Assembly: GCF_900459175.1 (NCBI RefSeq)
Contig: NZ_UHFA01000002.1
Coordinates: forward strand, 930,001-994,000
Direction: 5' to 3'
Source: Streptococcus downei MFe28
Lineage (GTDB): Bacteria; Bacillota; Bacilli; Lactobacillales; Streptococcaceae
DNA length: 64,000 nt
Shown here piece by piece: positions 1-8,732 of this stretch. Positions within the stretch are counted from its first letter, which is position 1. Every line of letters starts with the position of its first letter. Both the position numbers and the translations under genes were made by a program. Below the pieces are notes generated by a model. The model did no database searches, had not been told where the DNA came from, and saw only the letters and a program-made list of their open reading frames with translations.

Positions 1-816
1 GGGGGGACAGCCCAGCCTACGGAGCCTAGTAGCGGTAAAATTGTTATCCCTGAGGGCTACACCTTGGAGCAGATTGCTAAGGCCATTGAAGACAATGCCA
101 ACACCAAGGTGAAGGGTGATAAGACACCTTATAGCTCTAAGAATTTCCTCAAGTTGATGAAGGATAAGGACTTCATCAAGAAGATGAAGGAAAAATATCC
201 CAAACTCTTGGCAGACTTACCCGATTCTAATAAGGCTAAATATCAGCTGGAAGGCTATCTCTTCCCAGCGACCTACGATTATACTAAGGATACTAGCCTT
301 GAGGACTTAGCGGACCAAATGTTAGGAACCATGGACTCCTACCTCAGCCAATACTATGATAAAATTAGTCAGTCCAAGTACAATATCAATGTGATTTTGG
401 CCTTGGCATCCTTGGTTGAAAAAGAGGGCCAGGCAGATGAAGACCGAGCTAAGATTGCGAGTGTTTTCTATAATCGTCTAGATGCTGATATGCCTTTGCA
501 ATCAAATATCGCTGTGCTTTATGCCCTTGGCAAACTTGGCCAAAAGACTACCCTCGAGGAGGATGCCAACATTGATACCGATGTTGACTCGCCTTACAAT
601 GATTATAAAAATAAGGGCTTGATGCCAGGTCCGGTTGACAGTCCAAGCCTGTCAGCCATTGAGGCGGTTGTCAACCCTGCGGATACCAAGTATCTCTACT
701 TTGTTGCTGACGTCGAAACCGGTAAGGTTTATTATTCCGAAACCTATGAGGAACATGAAAAGAATGTTGAGACCTATGTCAACAAGAAGACCTCAGACAG
801 TAGCGAGAAAAAGTAA
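1..816 (+). CDS. mltG: Endolytic murein transglycosylase MltG, 3' part
   Basis: The frame is open from base 1, so the N-terminus (cytosolic tail, membrane anchor) lies outside the window; 271 residues are visible. They begin in the LysM-like subdomain ([16 protein letters not shown]) and continue through the YceG/MltG catalytic domain. The catalytic glutamate is the first Glu of LVEKEG near visible residue 140, followed by the family-typical SVFYNRL and PLQSN stretches. MltG cleaves nascent glycan strands at the membrane and acts with the elongasome in streptococci. The C-terminal tail is short and Lys/Ser-rich. greA follows, as in other streptococci. A TTG at 64 looks like a start but is internal. 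Confidence 0.95.
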   Translation, partial: GGTAQPTEPSSGKIVIPEGYTLEQIAKAIEDNANTKVKGDKTPYSSKNFLKLMKDKDFIKKMKEKYPKLLADLPDSNKAKYQLEGYLFPATYDYTKDTSLEDLADQMLGTMDSYLSQYYDKISQSKYNINVILALASLVEKEGQADEDRAKIASVFYNRLDADMPLQSNIAVLYALGKLGQKTTLEEDANIDTDVDSPYNDYKNKGLMPGPVDSPSLSAIEAVVNPADTKYLYFVADVETGKVYYSETYEEHEKNVETYVNKKTSDSSEKK

Positions 817-925
817 CCGACTTAGCATTGTCCCACTTCAAACACAAACAGGAGTCTGTGACGAGAGTTTCCAGACTTCTGTTTCTGTGTTAATCCCAAA
901 AATAAAAAATAGAAAAGAGATTATC

Positions 926-1408
926 ATGGCAGAAAAAACATATCCAATGACCCAAGCAGAAAAAGAACAACTGGAACAAGAACTAGAGGATTTGAAACTC
1001 GTCCGTCGTCCAGAGGTTATTGAACGCATTAAGATTGCCCGTTCCTATGGTGACCTTTCAGAAAACTCTGAGTACGATGCGGCTAAGGACGAACAAGCAT
1101 TTGTGGAAGGCCAAATCCAAATCATTGAAACCAAGATCCGTTATGCTGAAATTATTGACAGCGATGCTGTTGCTTCTGATGAAGTAGCCATCGGTAAAAC
1201 CGTTGTCGTTCAAGAAGTCGGCACTAAGGATCAAGATACCTACTCCATCGTTGGGGCAGCAGGAGCTGATGTCTTCGCTGGTAAAATCTCCAACGAAAGT
1301 CCTATCGCTCAAGCCTTGATTGGTAAAAAGGTTGGCGACAAGACCACCATTGAGTCCCCAGCTGGCAGTTATGACGTTGAAATTGTTAGCGTCGAAAAAA
1401 CAAAATAA
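926..1408 (+). CDS. greA: Transcription elongation factor GreA
   Basis: 160 residues, the usual GreA length. The N-terminal coiled coil begins [10 protein letters not shown] and carries the [16 protein letters not shown] tip that enters the RNA polymerase secondary channel. The C-terminal FKBP-like domain ends with [13 protein letters not shown]. GreA stimulates cleavage of backtracked transcripts. The start was chosen at ATG 926 because it gives the conserved N-terminus; the same frame stays open upstream to 635, but that stretch is a shadow of mltG. It lies about 110 bases after mltG and is closed by a strong terminator. Confidence 0.97.
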   Translation: MAEKTYPMTQAEKEQLEQELEDLKLVRRPEVIERIKIARSYGDLSENSEYDAAKDEQAFVEGQIQIIETKIRYAEIIDSDAVASDEVAIGKTVVVQEVGTKDQDTYSIVGAAGADVFAGKISNESPIAQALIGKKVGDKTTIESPAGSYDVEIVSVEKTK

Positions 1409-1415
1409 GTGAATG

Positions 1416-1442
1416 AAAGGCCCCAAGCGAAGGCCTTTTTTT
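1416..1442 (+). terminator. greA terminator
   Basis: Stem AAAGGCC / GGCCTTT with a 9-base loop, followed by a T run, 7 bases after the greA stop. Confidence 0.9.
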
Positions 1443-1632
1443 GATGCAAAGTTTTGGTTTATTTTAAGAAAGGTAAATGTTATGATAGACTTATGAAGTG
1501 AAGATTAAAGATGCCATACTATTTTTACACTACCTAGTTTAGTGAGAAGTTTGGCAAGCCAGATTAGTGGTTAGCGTAAGAAATTGAGCAATTTTAATAA
1601 CCCATTTTTTTAATTTTTGAAAGGAAAGGTTT

Positions 1633-2501
1633 ATGTTTTATTGGGATTGGGCCTTGGTTAAACTGATTCTGGTTTTTCTAATGGTTTTGCACTTACCTGA
1701 ATTTATCGGTCACAAATTTTTTCAGAGACACCGTCTTATTTTTGGACTGGTTATGACCCTGCTTCAAGGCCTAGTCATGGCTCTGCTCTTCTACTTATTA
1801 GTTATGGTTACTGGCCATTATGTCTGGGAACATAGCTTAAGGCTACTCTTAGTTTTTCTTGTCTTAGCCCTTTTGCGTCTCTACATTTTTTTAAAGAAGA
1901 AGAGAGAGTTTTTGCCTGGTTAAAAAGTAAATTTACTGGAATAGCGGTTCTTACCTTAGTTTTTACCTACCTCTTATCAATGAATCTCTTTGGGGTTTAT
2001 ACGATAACAAATATTTCAGATCGCCACCATCACCTTAGCTATCAAATTAAGGATGTATCCCTAGCCTATCAGAAACTCTTTGTTTATCGATTGAAGAAAG
2101 CAAATCCGTCTGTTAAGACAGTTGACATTATCAGGGTGGATCGCCTTGTGGATGCAAACTATAATGATGAATGCAGGGATGTCCCCTACGACTTTATTGG
2201 TCAGGCTAGAGTTAACAGCAAAGAGACCCTATATTTTTGGTTCAGCTTGGAAAAAAATAAACCAAGTAGTGAAAAGAATGAAAAGGATGAAACCCTAGTA
2301 ATCAGTAAAAGCGACTTAATTTATCCTTATAAAGAAGAATACAGGCAGAGAAGCCAACAAAAGTCCCTATCAGATTTGCAGAGTAAGGAAGCTCAGAAAC
2401 TTTTAGGGACTGTGCGAGTAGATTATTGCTATCGTTTGGATCTGTTCAAGCCACATCTTACCCAGCATAAAGATGAGCCAAAGGAGGAATTTGATAACTA
2501 A
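1633..2501 (+). pseudogene. Frameshifted membrane protein of unknown function
   Basis: Two pieces of one gene. The first (1633-1923) starts at ATG after GAAAGGAAAGG and encodes about three hydrophobic helices. The second frame runs on to 2501 and is open from before 1900, encoding another hydrophobic helix (GIAVLTLVFTYLLS) and a polar domain of about 170 residues that probably faces outward. The frames meet at a run of seven T (1886-1892); an eighth T would give one protein of about 289 residues. I do not recognise the family. The break could be a true mutation, a phase-variable tract or an assembly error. An internal ATG at 1980 could also allow a separate product. Confidence 0.7.
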
Positions 2502-2561
2502 AAAGCTTGAAAGTGAGGAGCTCAGAAGCAAAAATATTAGGCCCCTAAAGTAGCTGAGGTC

Positions 2562-2605
2562 TCAGTAGGTGTCTGCTATCTTTGCGCCACAGCAGACAGA
2601 TAGTA
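2562..2605. repeat. Stray hairpin module of the BOX-like repeat family
   Basis: An inverted repeat with GTCTGCT / AGCAGAC arms matches, in reverse complement, a module inside the 47131-47695 element (the GTCTGCTG / CAGCAGAC hairpin and its flanks CAGTAGGT and GATAGT). The loop is shortened. It has no ATACTC/GAGTAT ends, so it is a fragment. Confidence 0.6.
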
Positions 2606-2670
2606 CTTTAGAAAATTTCAGATTTTGATTTTTGTTAAATATAAAAGCTAAACACTTAGAAAGGTACAGT

Positions 2671-2703
2671 AAACCCCATCTCAAGAGTCTGAGATGGGGT
2701 TTG
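2671..2703. terminator. Bidirectional terminator between the broken gene and yidC
   Basis: Perfect 13-bp stem AAACCCCATCTCA / TGAGATGGGGTTT with a 6-base loop, just beyond the yidC stop on the minus strand. Confidence 0.85.
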
Positions 2704-2711
2704 ACATTATC

Positions 2712-3641
2712 CTAGTTTTTCTTACGGTTTTGTTTGCCAGCATTGCGGTTTTTCTTTTTGCTGGTAATAGCGGGAGTAGGTTTGCTTGGGCCTTTTGGAG
2801 TGACATCCTTAGGGGCTGATTTGCTAACCTTTGGTGCTTTAGGAGGGTTCTTCTTGAATTCTTCTTCAACCTGTTTTCTAAGCCTTGGTTTGAAAATATA
2901 ATTGGCAATCAGTTGTTGAATGATGGAGAAGATACCACCGACAAACCAATAGATGACGACGGCGGATGGTTGACTAAAGCCGAAAATTACCATGATAATC
3001 GGTGTCATATACATGGTCATACCAGCTTGTTTACGCTGTTCCTCAGGCATTTGTTGGGCACCTAACCAGGCCTGAATCAAATATAGGATAGCGATGATAG
3101 CCACAATTGGAATATCCCGATTTCCCAAATTGAACCAAAGGAAATTGGATTTCAGAATACCTGGTGTATAACGGGCAGCCCAGTACATGGCTGAGAAGAA
3201 AGGAAACTGGATTAAAAGTGGGAGGCAGCCCATGCCCCCTAGCATGCTAATGCCATTATCCCGATTGGCCTGCATCAGCTCTGTCTGAGCTGCCATCTTT
3301 TCTTCTTGGGTGGTGGCTTCCTTTAACTTTTTATTGATGGGTTCAAAGATTGGCGCTAGATGCTCCCTTTTGGCTGCTTGGTAGGCAGCGCTGCGTGATT
3401 GGTGAAGACCAAGTGGCAGGATGAGCAGACGTACCAAAACAATAACAATCACCAGTCCCCATCCATAGCCTAGACCTAGATTTTGAGCAAAATAGGTGAT
3501 GAGGTTTGACATGGGTTTTCCTAGGAGGTTCCAGACCGTTCCAGTCGGTTTCCCATTAACCTGACGGACACAACCGGATAAGAATATTAAGAGCGACAGG
3601 GCGAACCCTGATAATAGTAGACGCTTTGAAGTTTTTTTCAC
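2712..3641 (-). CDS. yidC: Membrane protein insertase YidC/OxaA, YidC2 type
   Basis: 309 residues. The signal peptide ends in a lipobox (FLSGC, Cys24), followed by the 60KD_IMP insertase domain with five hydrophobic segments, including the GWGLVIVIVLVRLLILPL helix that carries the hydrophilic-groove arginine. A basic tail of about 60 residues ending in KKNRNAGKQNRKKN is characteristic of the ribosome-binding YidC2 paralogue of streptococci. It inserts membrane proteins with SecYEG and the SRP route. The start is GTG after AGAGGAACTTAAT. The neighbouring acylphosphatase and RNA methyltransferase genes match the yidC2 context rather than yidC1. Confidence 0.93.
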   Translation of the reverse strand: MKKTSKRLLLSGFALSLLIFLSGCVRQVNGKPTGTVWNLLGKPMSNLITYFAQNLGLGYGWGLVIVIVLVRLLILPLGLHQSRSAAYQAAKREHLAPIFEPINKKLKEATTQEEKMAAQTELMQANRDNGISMLGGMGCLPLLIQFPFFSAMYWAARYTPGILKSNFLWFNLGNRDIPIVAIIAILYLIQAWLGAQQMPEEQRKQAGMTMYMTPIIMVIFGFSQPSAVVIYWFVGGIFSIIQQLIANYIFKPRLRKQVEEEFKKNPPKAPKVSKSAPKDVTPKGPSKPTPAITSKKKNRNAGKQNRKKN

Positions 3642-3784
3642 ATTAAGTTCCTCTATTTTTAGTAATACTGTTCTATTTTACTTTTTTTTAGACAAATACT
3701 CAATAGTTCCCAAGTAGGATTTTTTAATCTATCGAGTACTAGTTATGCCCTTGAAAATTCCGTCGTTAACCATGTCATCTGGAG

Positions 3785-3857
3785 AGCGGGACAAAAATCG
3801 CGATTTCCCAGAAATCGATTTTGTCGTCCCGCCTCCAATCAACCACTACGTCAATGT
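3785..3857. repeat. GGGACA inverted-repeat element
   Basis: The only notable content of the 3642-4020 gap besides the yidC promoter region. GCGGGACAAAAATCG pairs with a later CGATTTTGTC and GTCCCGC, and is followed by CTCCAATCAACCACTACGTCAA. The same start (GTGGGACAGAAATC) and end (AAATCAACCACTGCGTCAA) frame the larger element at 14372-14634, so these are two members of one streptococcal intergenic repeat family. A 60-codon frame through it is not a credible gene. Confidence 0.65.
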
Positions 3858-4020
3858 GCCTGATGCTGAAAAAAGTAACGAGTCTAGGACTGTCTGTCCC
3901 CCTCTCTTCAACCACTTAAATACCTAGCGGGAAACGCGGGTGATTAAGAAAGCTATCTTAAAAATCATCTCTTTTCAGTTTCTAAAATTATGGGCACTCT
4001 GACCTACTTACGAACCTACC

Positions 4021-4299
4021 TTAGTTGGCCATGCGAAAATCTGTAAAGTCTTCAAAATTGGCCATAGTGACATCGACATAAGTGACCTTGGACCAAGGGG
4101 ATGGGCCTTTGCGAACTTCTTGGATGAACTTGGCCATTTTGGCTGAATCCTCTGACTGGGCCAGAATTTCGACGGTACCATCATCATTATTCCAAACCCG
4201 TCCATAAATGTCACCAATGTCTTTGGCTAGGATGAAGGTAGAATAGCGAAAGCCCACCCCCTGAACACGGCCAGAAACAATCATTTTAACTTTTTTCAT
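4021..4299 (-). CDS. acyP: Acylphosphatase
   Basis: 92 residues, the whole family length. The signature GRVQGVGFRYS near residues 11-21 supplies the phosphate-binding loop and catalytic arginine. The second signature, VWNNDDGTVEILAQ, supplies the catalytic asparagine. It hydrolyses acyl phosphates in the cytosol. ATG follows AAGGAGGAATTTTAT. It is transcribed divergently from the methyltransferase gene; the two starts are only 57 bases apart, so their promoters overlap. Confidence 0.95.
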   Translation of the reverse strand: MKKVKMIVSGRVQGVGFRYSTFILAKDIGDIYGRVWNNDDGTVEILAQSEDSAKMAKFIQEVRKGPSPWSKVTYVDVTMANFEDFTDFRMAN

Positions 4300-4341
4300 A
4301 TAAAATTCCTCCTTGGGACTGAGCTGGCTCTTTCCAAGATG

Positions 4342-4350
4342 TGCTATAAT
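4342..4350 (+). promoter_or_regulatory. Extended -10 promoter, probable leaderless start
   Basis: TGC-TATAAT at 4342-4350. Only six bases separate it from the ATG at 4357, where transcription should begin, and no ribosome-binding site fits between. Confidence 0.65.
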
Positions 4351-4356
4351 ATTTAT

Positions 4357-5097
4357 ATGATTATTATAACCTCAAAAGCCAATAATCTCATCAAAAAGAC
4401 AAAAAAATTATTGCAAAAGAAGCACCGAAAGAGCACTTACCTGATTGAGGGCTGGCACCTCTTTGAAGAAGCTAGTGCCAATGGTGCCGTCTTTGAGCAT
4501 ATTTTCGTTCTTGAGGATTTTCTTGAGAGGTTACCTAATCAAGAAAAGGTGGTTGTAGTGACACCTGAGGTACTCAAGGAATTATCGGATAGTCCAAGTT
4601 CCCAAGGGATTGTAGCAGAGGTCCAGATGGACCAGTCCTCTCTACCCGAGACTTGGCAGGGTCCCTACCTGGTTTTGGAGGATATTCAGGATCCAGGTAA
4701 TCTTGGAACCATGATTCGAACAGCTGATGCAGCTGCTTACCAAGCGGTCTTTATTTCCGACAAGTCTGCGGATATTTATAATTCCAAAACCCTTCGTTCC
4801 ATGCAAGGGAGCCATTTTCATCTCCCTATTTACCGTGGTTCCATGGCAGATTTTTTAGCCGGTTTCAAGCAGGCCGGTGTTCGTATCCTAGCAACGACCT
4901 TGGCAGAAGGCTCAATAGACTACCGTAAAATAGAGAGGCCAGAAAGTTTTGCCTTAGTTATGGGCAATGAAGGTCAGGGTATTTCTGAGCAAACAGCCAA
5001 AAAAGCTGACGACTTGCTTCATATTGACATGCCAGGTCAAGCTGAGAGTCTCAATGTGGCAGTAGCAGCTGGAATTATGATGTTTAATCTTATTTAG
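4357..5097 (+). CDS. TrmH/SpoU-family RNA 2'-O-methyltransferase
   Basis: 246 residues from ATG 4357. The N-terminal substrate-binding domain (SKANNLIKKTKKLLQKKHRK) is followed by the SPOUT domain with its three family motifs: EDIQDPGNLGTMIRTADA, FALVMGNEGQGIS and HIDMPGQAESLNVAVAA. It resembles B. subtilis YsgA and should transfer methyl from AdoMet to rRNA or tRNA ribose; the target base cannot be read from sequence. An in-frame ATG at 4339 overlaps the -10 box, so 4357 is preferred; this implies a leaderless mRNA. Confidence 0.9.
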   Translation: MIIITSKANNLIKKTKKLLQKKHRKSTYLIEGWHLFEEASANGAVFEHIFVLEDFLERLPNQEKVVVVTPEVLKELSDSPSSQGIVAEVQMDQSSLPETWQGPYLVLEDIQDPGNLGTMIRTADAAAYQAVFISDKSADIYNSKTLRSMQGSHFHLPIYRGSMADFLAGFKQAGVRILATTLAEGSIDYRKIERPESFALVMGNEGQGISEQTAKKADDLLHIDMPGQAESLNVAVAAGIMMFNLI

Positions 5098-5135
5098 GAA
5101 AGTTCCTGCTAGCGATTAGCAAAGGAGGGGACAGG

Positions 5136-5639
5136 ATGAAACCCTATCAGAAAGATAAAGAATTTATGGAAATCGTTGGACATTTGATTGATAATCCTAG
5201 ATTCCAACGTTTAGATGACATTACCCATCACCATTATTCAACACGGATGAAGCATTCTATCAATGTGGCCTATACCAGCTATAAGGTTGCCAAGAAATTT
5301 GGCTGGGATGCCAAGTCAACAGCCCGAGGTGGCCTCCTGCATGATTTCTTTTATTACGATTGGCACGATACCAAGTTTAATAAGAGCCATGCTTGGGTGC
5401 ACCCAAGGATTGCGGTCAAGAATGCTAGAAAATTGATTGACCTCAATAAAAAAGAAAAGGATATTATTCTCAAGCATATGTGGGGGGCGACCATTGCACC
5501 CCCTCGCTATAAGGAATCTTATATTGTCACCTTTGTCGATAAATATTGGGCCATTAAGGAGGGAACCTACCCGATGCGCCAGCGCTTCAAGAATCGTAAG
5601 CTCTTTAAGCGCAAACAGTTAGGTTCTCATAACCATTAA
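5136..5639 (+). CDS. HD-domain phosphohydrolase
   Basis: 167 residues with the metal-binding pattern of HD hydrolases: His40 in RMKHSINV, His69-Asp70 in GGLLHDFF, and a later Asp in FVDKYWA. The C-terminus is basic. Related streptococcal proteins are annotated as HD-family hydrolases of unknown substrate, probably nucleotide- or phosphate-directed. ATG follows AAAGGAGGGGACAGG, 38 bases after the methyltransferase stop, so the two are probably cotranscribed. Confidence 0.85.
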   Translation: MKPYQKDKEFMEIVGHLIDNPRFQRLDDITHHHYSTRMKHSINVAYTSYKVAKKFGWDAKSTARGGLLHDFFYYDWHDTKFNKSHAWVHPRIAVKNARKLIDLNKKEKDIILKHMWGATIAPPRYKESYIVTFVDKYWAIKEGTYPMRQRFKNRKLFKRKQLGSHNH

Positions 5640-5688
5640 TTTTTGCTAAAATAGAAGAACTTGAAAAAGAATTTGGAGGATACCTTAA

Positions 5689-6393
5689 ATGGATATGAAT
5701 CAAATGGGACCAAGTCCCGTCATTACACAGGCTGATGCTGGCCTTAGTCGTTTCTTCGCTAAGATATACGGCTTGGTTGGGATGGGCATTGGCCTTTCAG
5801 CTATCATCTCAGCCCTCATGATTTTTGTCTTTCCAGAAAACATGTATGCGATCAGGTCTGGTGGACGGATGATTTATCTGGGAGCCATCTTTCTTGAGAT
5901 TGCCTTGGTCTTTGTGGCTTCAAGTGCCGCTCGTAGAAATACCCCTTGGGCTCTGCCCCTTTTCCTGATTTACTCGGCGATGAATGGCTTCACCTTAAGT
6001 TTTGTCATTGCAGCCTACACGGGAGCTGAAGTTATTGGAGCCTTTGTTAGCTCAGCAGCGGTCTTTTTTATCATGGCGGCAGTGGGTGCGACCATTAAGA
6101 AGGATTTGTCGGGTATGGCTAAAGCCTTGATAGCAGGCTTGATTGGGATTATTATCGCCGGTCTGGTCAATCTTTTCCTAGGCTCTGGCATGATTTCTCT
6201 CTTAATTAGCCTTGTTACAGTTGTGATTTTCTCTGGTTTGATAGCCTATGAAAATCAAATGATTAAGCGAGTTTATGGCCAAACCCGTGGTCAAGTTACC
6301 GATGGCTGGGCCATTTCAATGGCCCTCAGTCTTTACCTAGACTTCATTAACCTCTTCTTGAGTATCTTGAATATCTTTGGCCGTCGTAACTAG
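5689..6393 (+). CDS. Bax inhibitor-1 (BI-1/YccA) family membrane protein
   Basis: 234 residues with seven hydrophobic segments and the BI-1 (UPF0005/TMBIM) ending [19 protein letters not shown]. The N-terminus is short and polar. Bacterial members are pH-sensitive calcium-leak channels or FtsH modulators; the role in streptococci is not settled. ATG 5689 follows TTTGGAGGATACCTTAA. A -10-like TAAAAT lies upstream near 5646, and a terminator follows. Confidence 0.9.
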   Translation: MDMNQMGPSPVITQADAGLSRFFAKIYGLVGMGIGLSAIISALMIFVFPENMYAIRSGGRMIYLGAIFLEIALVFVASSAARRNTPWALPLFLIYSAMNGFTLSFVIAAYTGAEVIGAFVSSAAVFFIMAAVGATIKKDLSGMAKALIAGLIGIIIAGLVNLFLGSGMISLLISLVTVVIFSGLIAYENQMIKRVYGQTRGQVTDGWAISMALSLYLDFINLFLSILNIFGRRN

Positions 6394-6402
6394 TGAAAGT
6401 TT

Positions 6403-6435
6403 AAAAGCAATTGACTACTCGTCAGTTGCTTTTTC
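6403..6435 (+). terminator. Terminator after the BI-1 gene
   Basis: AAGCAATTGAC pairs with GTCAGTTGCTT (one G-U), followed by a T run. The rest of the gap to 6615 shows nothing I can name. Confidence 0.85.
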
Positions 6436-6615
6436 TATTACTCTTAATATAGCAATCCAGAGTGGCCAAGCTGAATTTTTAGCCTTGATGCAGTTTGAGT
6501 AAAGCCAGAACCAGGTTCTACAAATTCTGAAAGCTGGATTTGCGGAGCTACTTGCTAGCTATAAGAGGCATAAGGGTTTGAATACCTAGAAAATCAAGGA
6601 AGTAAGCTAGGCTGT

Positions 6616-6643
6616 AAATAAAAAGCACCCGCTTTGGGGTGCT
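6616..6643 (-). terminator. Terminator of the DUF6287-like lipoprotein gene
   Basis: On the minus strand AGCACCC / GGGTGCT with a 6-base loop and a T-rich tail, 11 bases beyond the stop. Confidence 0.85.
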
Positions 6644-6653
6644 GGAATTAGTC

Positions 6654-7319
6654 TTATTGGCTGAGGCTACTGTAATCGTTCGAAGACTTATAGAGGACCT
6701 GGTTCTTAAATTGCTCGCTTCCGCCTTGGTCTAAAATGTCGCTATAGGCTGTAACGAGGCGATCCTTGCTAGTATCTGAAGGGTCGGCTTGGCCACTTTG
6801 AAAATGGCGTTCAGGAATGGCTTGTCCAGCTCCATAGATAAGGATGCCAAAGCTGCTACCATCATCGTAGGTGACAGTCATGAGGGCTTCTCCCTTACCG
6901 TCACGCCCGATTGTCATGGTGCCTCTAGTCCCAAGGACACTAATGCGACCTTGAGGAGAAATGACGATGACACGACCGCTGGCATCAGTCCAAGTTCCGG
7001 CAATAGAGCTATAATCCCCCTGGGTGAGTGCATCCAAGTTAAGCGATGAGTTTTCTGATGATTTTCCATCCTGCTTTTGCTCAGGTTCTTGCTTTTTGTC
7101 AGCTTGACTGGATGAGCTTGCTGATGATGAAGAGGAGGAATTCTTTTCTTGGCCCTTGGACGATTGACTAGACGATTTTTTCTGGCTAGACTTGCTGGTC
7201 ATCTGGGTCTTGGTGCTGGACTTCGTACTTGTCTTGTGCTGACTGGACTGACAGGCCGTCATTCCTAGGCACAGAGCTAGGACTAGGCTGGCAGAAAATA
7301 GGCGAAAAGTCTTTTTCAT
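6654..7319 (-). CDS. Secreted lipoprotein with DUF6287-like domain
   Basis: 221 residues. A signal peptide with lipobox LGMTAC puts the lipidated cysteine at position 23. Next comes a Ser/Lys/Gln-rich linker of about 65 residues, typical of surface lipoproteins. The globular domain (LDALTQGDYSSIAGTWTDASGR) matches my memory of streptococcal DUF6287 proteins, whose function is unknown. ATG follows AAAGGAGAAAGAC. It has its own terminator; a cre-like site lies about 55 bases upstream. Confidence 0.85.
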   Translation of the reverse strand: MKKTFRLFSASLVLALCLGMTACQSSQHKTSTKSSTKTQMTSKSSQKKSSSQSSKGQEKNSSSSSSASSSSQADKKQEPEQKQDGKSSENSSLNLDALTQGDYSSIAGTWTDASGRVIVISPQGRISVLGTRGTMTIGRDGKGEALMTVTYDDGSSFGILIYGAGQAIPERHFQSGQADPSDTSKDRLVTAYSDILDQGGSEQFKNQVLYKSSNDYSSLSQ

Positions 7320-7374
7320 GTCTTTCTCCTTTGGTATATTTATCTTATCCCTATCTTACTATTTTTTGAAAGAT

Positions 7375-7389
7375 AAGTAAACGTTTTCA
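7375..7389. promoter_or_regulatory. Possible CcpA (cre) site
   Basis: AAGTAAACGTTTTCA fits the cre consensus except at the second position. It lies upstream of the lipoprotein gene on the minus strand. Carbon regulation of that gene is inference only. Confidence 0.3.
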
Positions 7390-7421
7390 GAGAGATTTTC
7401 AATAATAGGCAAAAAGAGCAT

Positions 7422-7446
7422 AAAAAAAAACAGCCTTAGGGCCGTT
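7422..7446 (-). terminator. Terminator of the DUF3042 gene
   Basis: On the minus strand ACGGCC / GGCTGT (one G-U) followed by nine T. Confidence 0.8.
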
Positions 7447-7453
7447 TGACTTA

Positions 7454-7630
7454 TTAGCGGGCAATACGCTTGCGAGCTGCTTTTTTACGATTTTCTTCGA
7501 TGAAAGCTGCTTTCTTTTCTTCAGGTTCAATGATTGTCTTTTTAACAGCAAAGACAGCACCTGCGACTGTAGCAGCAGTTCCAACGACACCAGTAGCAAG
7601 GCCACGGGCGAAAGCGTGTTTTTTAGCCAT
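7454..7630 (-). CDS. DUF3042 family small membrane protein
   Basis: 58 residues, beginning MAKKHAFARGLATGVVG and ending KKAARKRIAR. One Gly/Ala-rich hydrophobic segment near residues 10-29 is followed by a highly charged tail. This is the DUF3042 pattern of streptococci and lactobacilli; the function is unknown. ATG follows AAAAGGAGAAACGATT and the gene ends in tandem TAA codons before a strong terminator, so it is real despite its size. An overlapping 68-codon frame on the same strand is a shadow. miaA is divergent, as in other streptococci. Confidence 0.9.
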   Translation of the reverse strand: MAKKHAFARGLATGVVGTAATVAGAVFAVKKTIIEPEEKKAAFIEENRKKAARKRIAR

Positions 7631-7700
7631 AATCGTTTCTCCTTTTTTCTTATGTTATAATATATACTAGCTAAAATTTAGATATATTTCAAGGAAAAAG

Positions 7701-8588
7701 ATGAAAACAAAAGTAATCGTCGTGGCTGGTCCGACGGCGGTCGGCAAGACTGCTCTAGGGATTAAACTAGCCCAAAAATTTGGTGGTGAAATCATCAGCG
7801 GAGATAGTCAGCAGGTCTATCGTAAACTGGATATTGGAACGGCTAAGGCCAGTCCAGCTGAACAAGCTGCAGCCCTCCATCACCTGATTGATGTGCGGGA
7901 GGCCGATCAGACCTATTCAGTCTATGACTTTGTTCAGGAGGCTAGGAAGACTATTTCTGATTTGCATGATCGGGGGAAGTTACCCATTATCGTTGGGGGG
8001 ACAGGCCTCTATCTCCAGAGTCTCTTAGAAGGCTATCATTTGGGTGGCCAGGTTGACCAAGAAAAAGTCCTAACCTATCGTCGAGAGCTGGAACAACTTT
8101 CGGATCAAGAGCTTTTTATTAGGGCGCAGGATTTGATAGAGACTATTGACCAGCCCAATCGCAGACGCCTGATTCGCGCCCTGGAGTTGGCCAAATTTGG
8201 AAGAAATCTAGTCAATCAGGAATCCAACTATAGGCCCTTACTAATTGGCCTCACCGATGAGCGCTCAAAGCTTTATGAGCGAATTAACCAGCGTGTTGAT
8301 GCTATGATGGATCAGGGTCTGCTTGATGAGGCTGCTTGGCTATTTGACCATTACCCGAAGGCTCAGGCAACGAGGGCTATTGGCTACAAGGAATTCTTTC
8401 CTTATTTCAAAGGAGAAGAAGATTTACAGACAGCGACCGAGAAGCTTAAGCGCAATACTCGCCGCTTTGCCAAACGTCAGCTAACCTGGTTTAGAAATCG
8501 GATGGACGTCAAATTTTACGAGATTTCCGACCCTAATTTTGAGCAGGTCATTGAGCATGCGGTAGAAGAATTTTTGCAGGAGGACTGA
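7701..8588 (+). CDS. miaA: tRNA dimethylallyltransferase MiaA
   Basis: 295 residues. P-loop GPTAVGKT at residues 10-17, then the [16 protein letters not shown] substrate motif, the [13 protein letters not shown] segment and the C-terminal [11 protein letters not shown] and [14 protein letters not shown] motifs. MiaA adds the isopentenyl group to A37 of tRNAs reading UNN codons. A TATAAT box at 7654 and AAGGAAAAAG before the ATG give an ordinary leader, unlike several neighbours. Stop at 8586-8588. Confidence 0.97.
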   Translation: MKTKVIVVAGPTAVGKTALGIKLAQKFGGEIISGDSQQVYRKLDIGTAKASPAEQAAALHHLIDVREADQTYSVYDFVQEARKTISDLHDRGKLPIIVGGTGLYLQSLLEGYHLGGQVDQEKVLTYRRELEQLSDQELFIRAQDLIETIDQPNRRRLIRALELAKFGRNLVNQESNYRPLLIGLTDERSKLYERINQRVDAMMDQGLLDEAAWLFDHYPKAQATRAIGYKEFFPYFKGEEDLQTATEKLKRNTRRFAKRQLTWFRNRMDVKFYEISDPNFEQVIEHAVEEFLQED

Positions 8589-8714
8589 GGCCAAGAGGCT
8601 CGTTCTCTTTTTAGTGTCGCTTATCTTAATGAGGTCCAGGCCTGTGTTCATAAATTTCTAATTTAGCCAAGACTAGTATCTCAAGTCAGTCCCATCAGCC
8701 TATTCTAGGCAATG

Positions 8715-8723
8715 TGGTATAAT
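8715..8723 (+). promoter_or_regulatory. Extended -10 promoter of tex
   Basis: TGG-TATAAT, nine bases before the chosen ATG, leaving a leader of about 0-3 bases. The 8589-8714 gap holds only a weak AGAG/CTCT hairpin with a T run after miaA. Confidence 0.6.
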
Positions 8724-8732
8724 AGTAACGTT

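Noticed and set aside
3745..3927. 60-codon frame on the plus strand
   Set aside because: It runs through an inverted-repeat element, has no ribosome-binding site and no protein-like composition.
7399..7605. 68-codon minus-strand frame
   Set aside because: It overlaps the DUF3042 gene in another frame and lacks a start signal; the DUF3042 frame has both.
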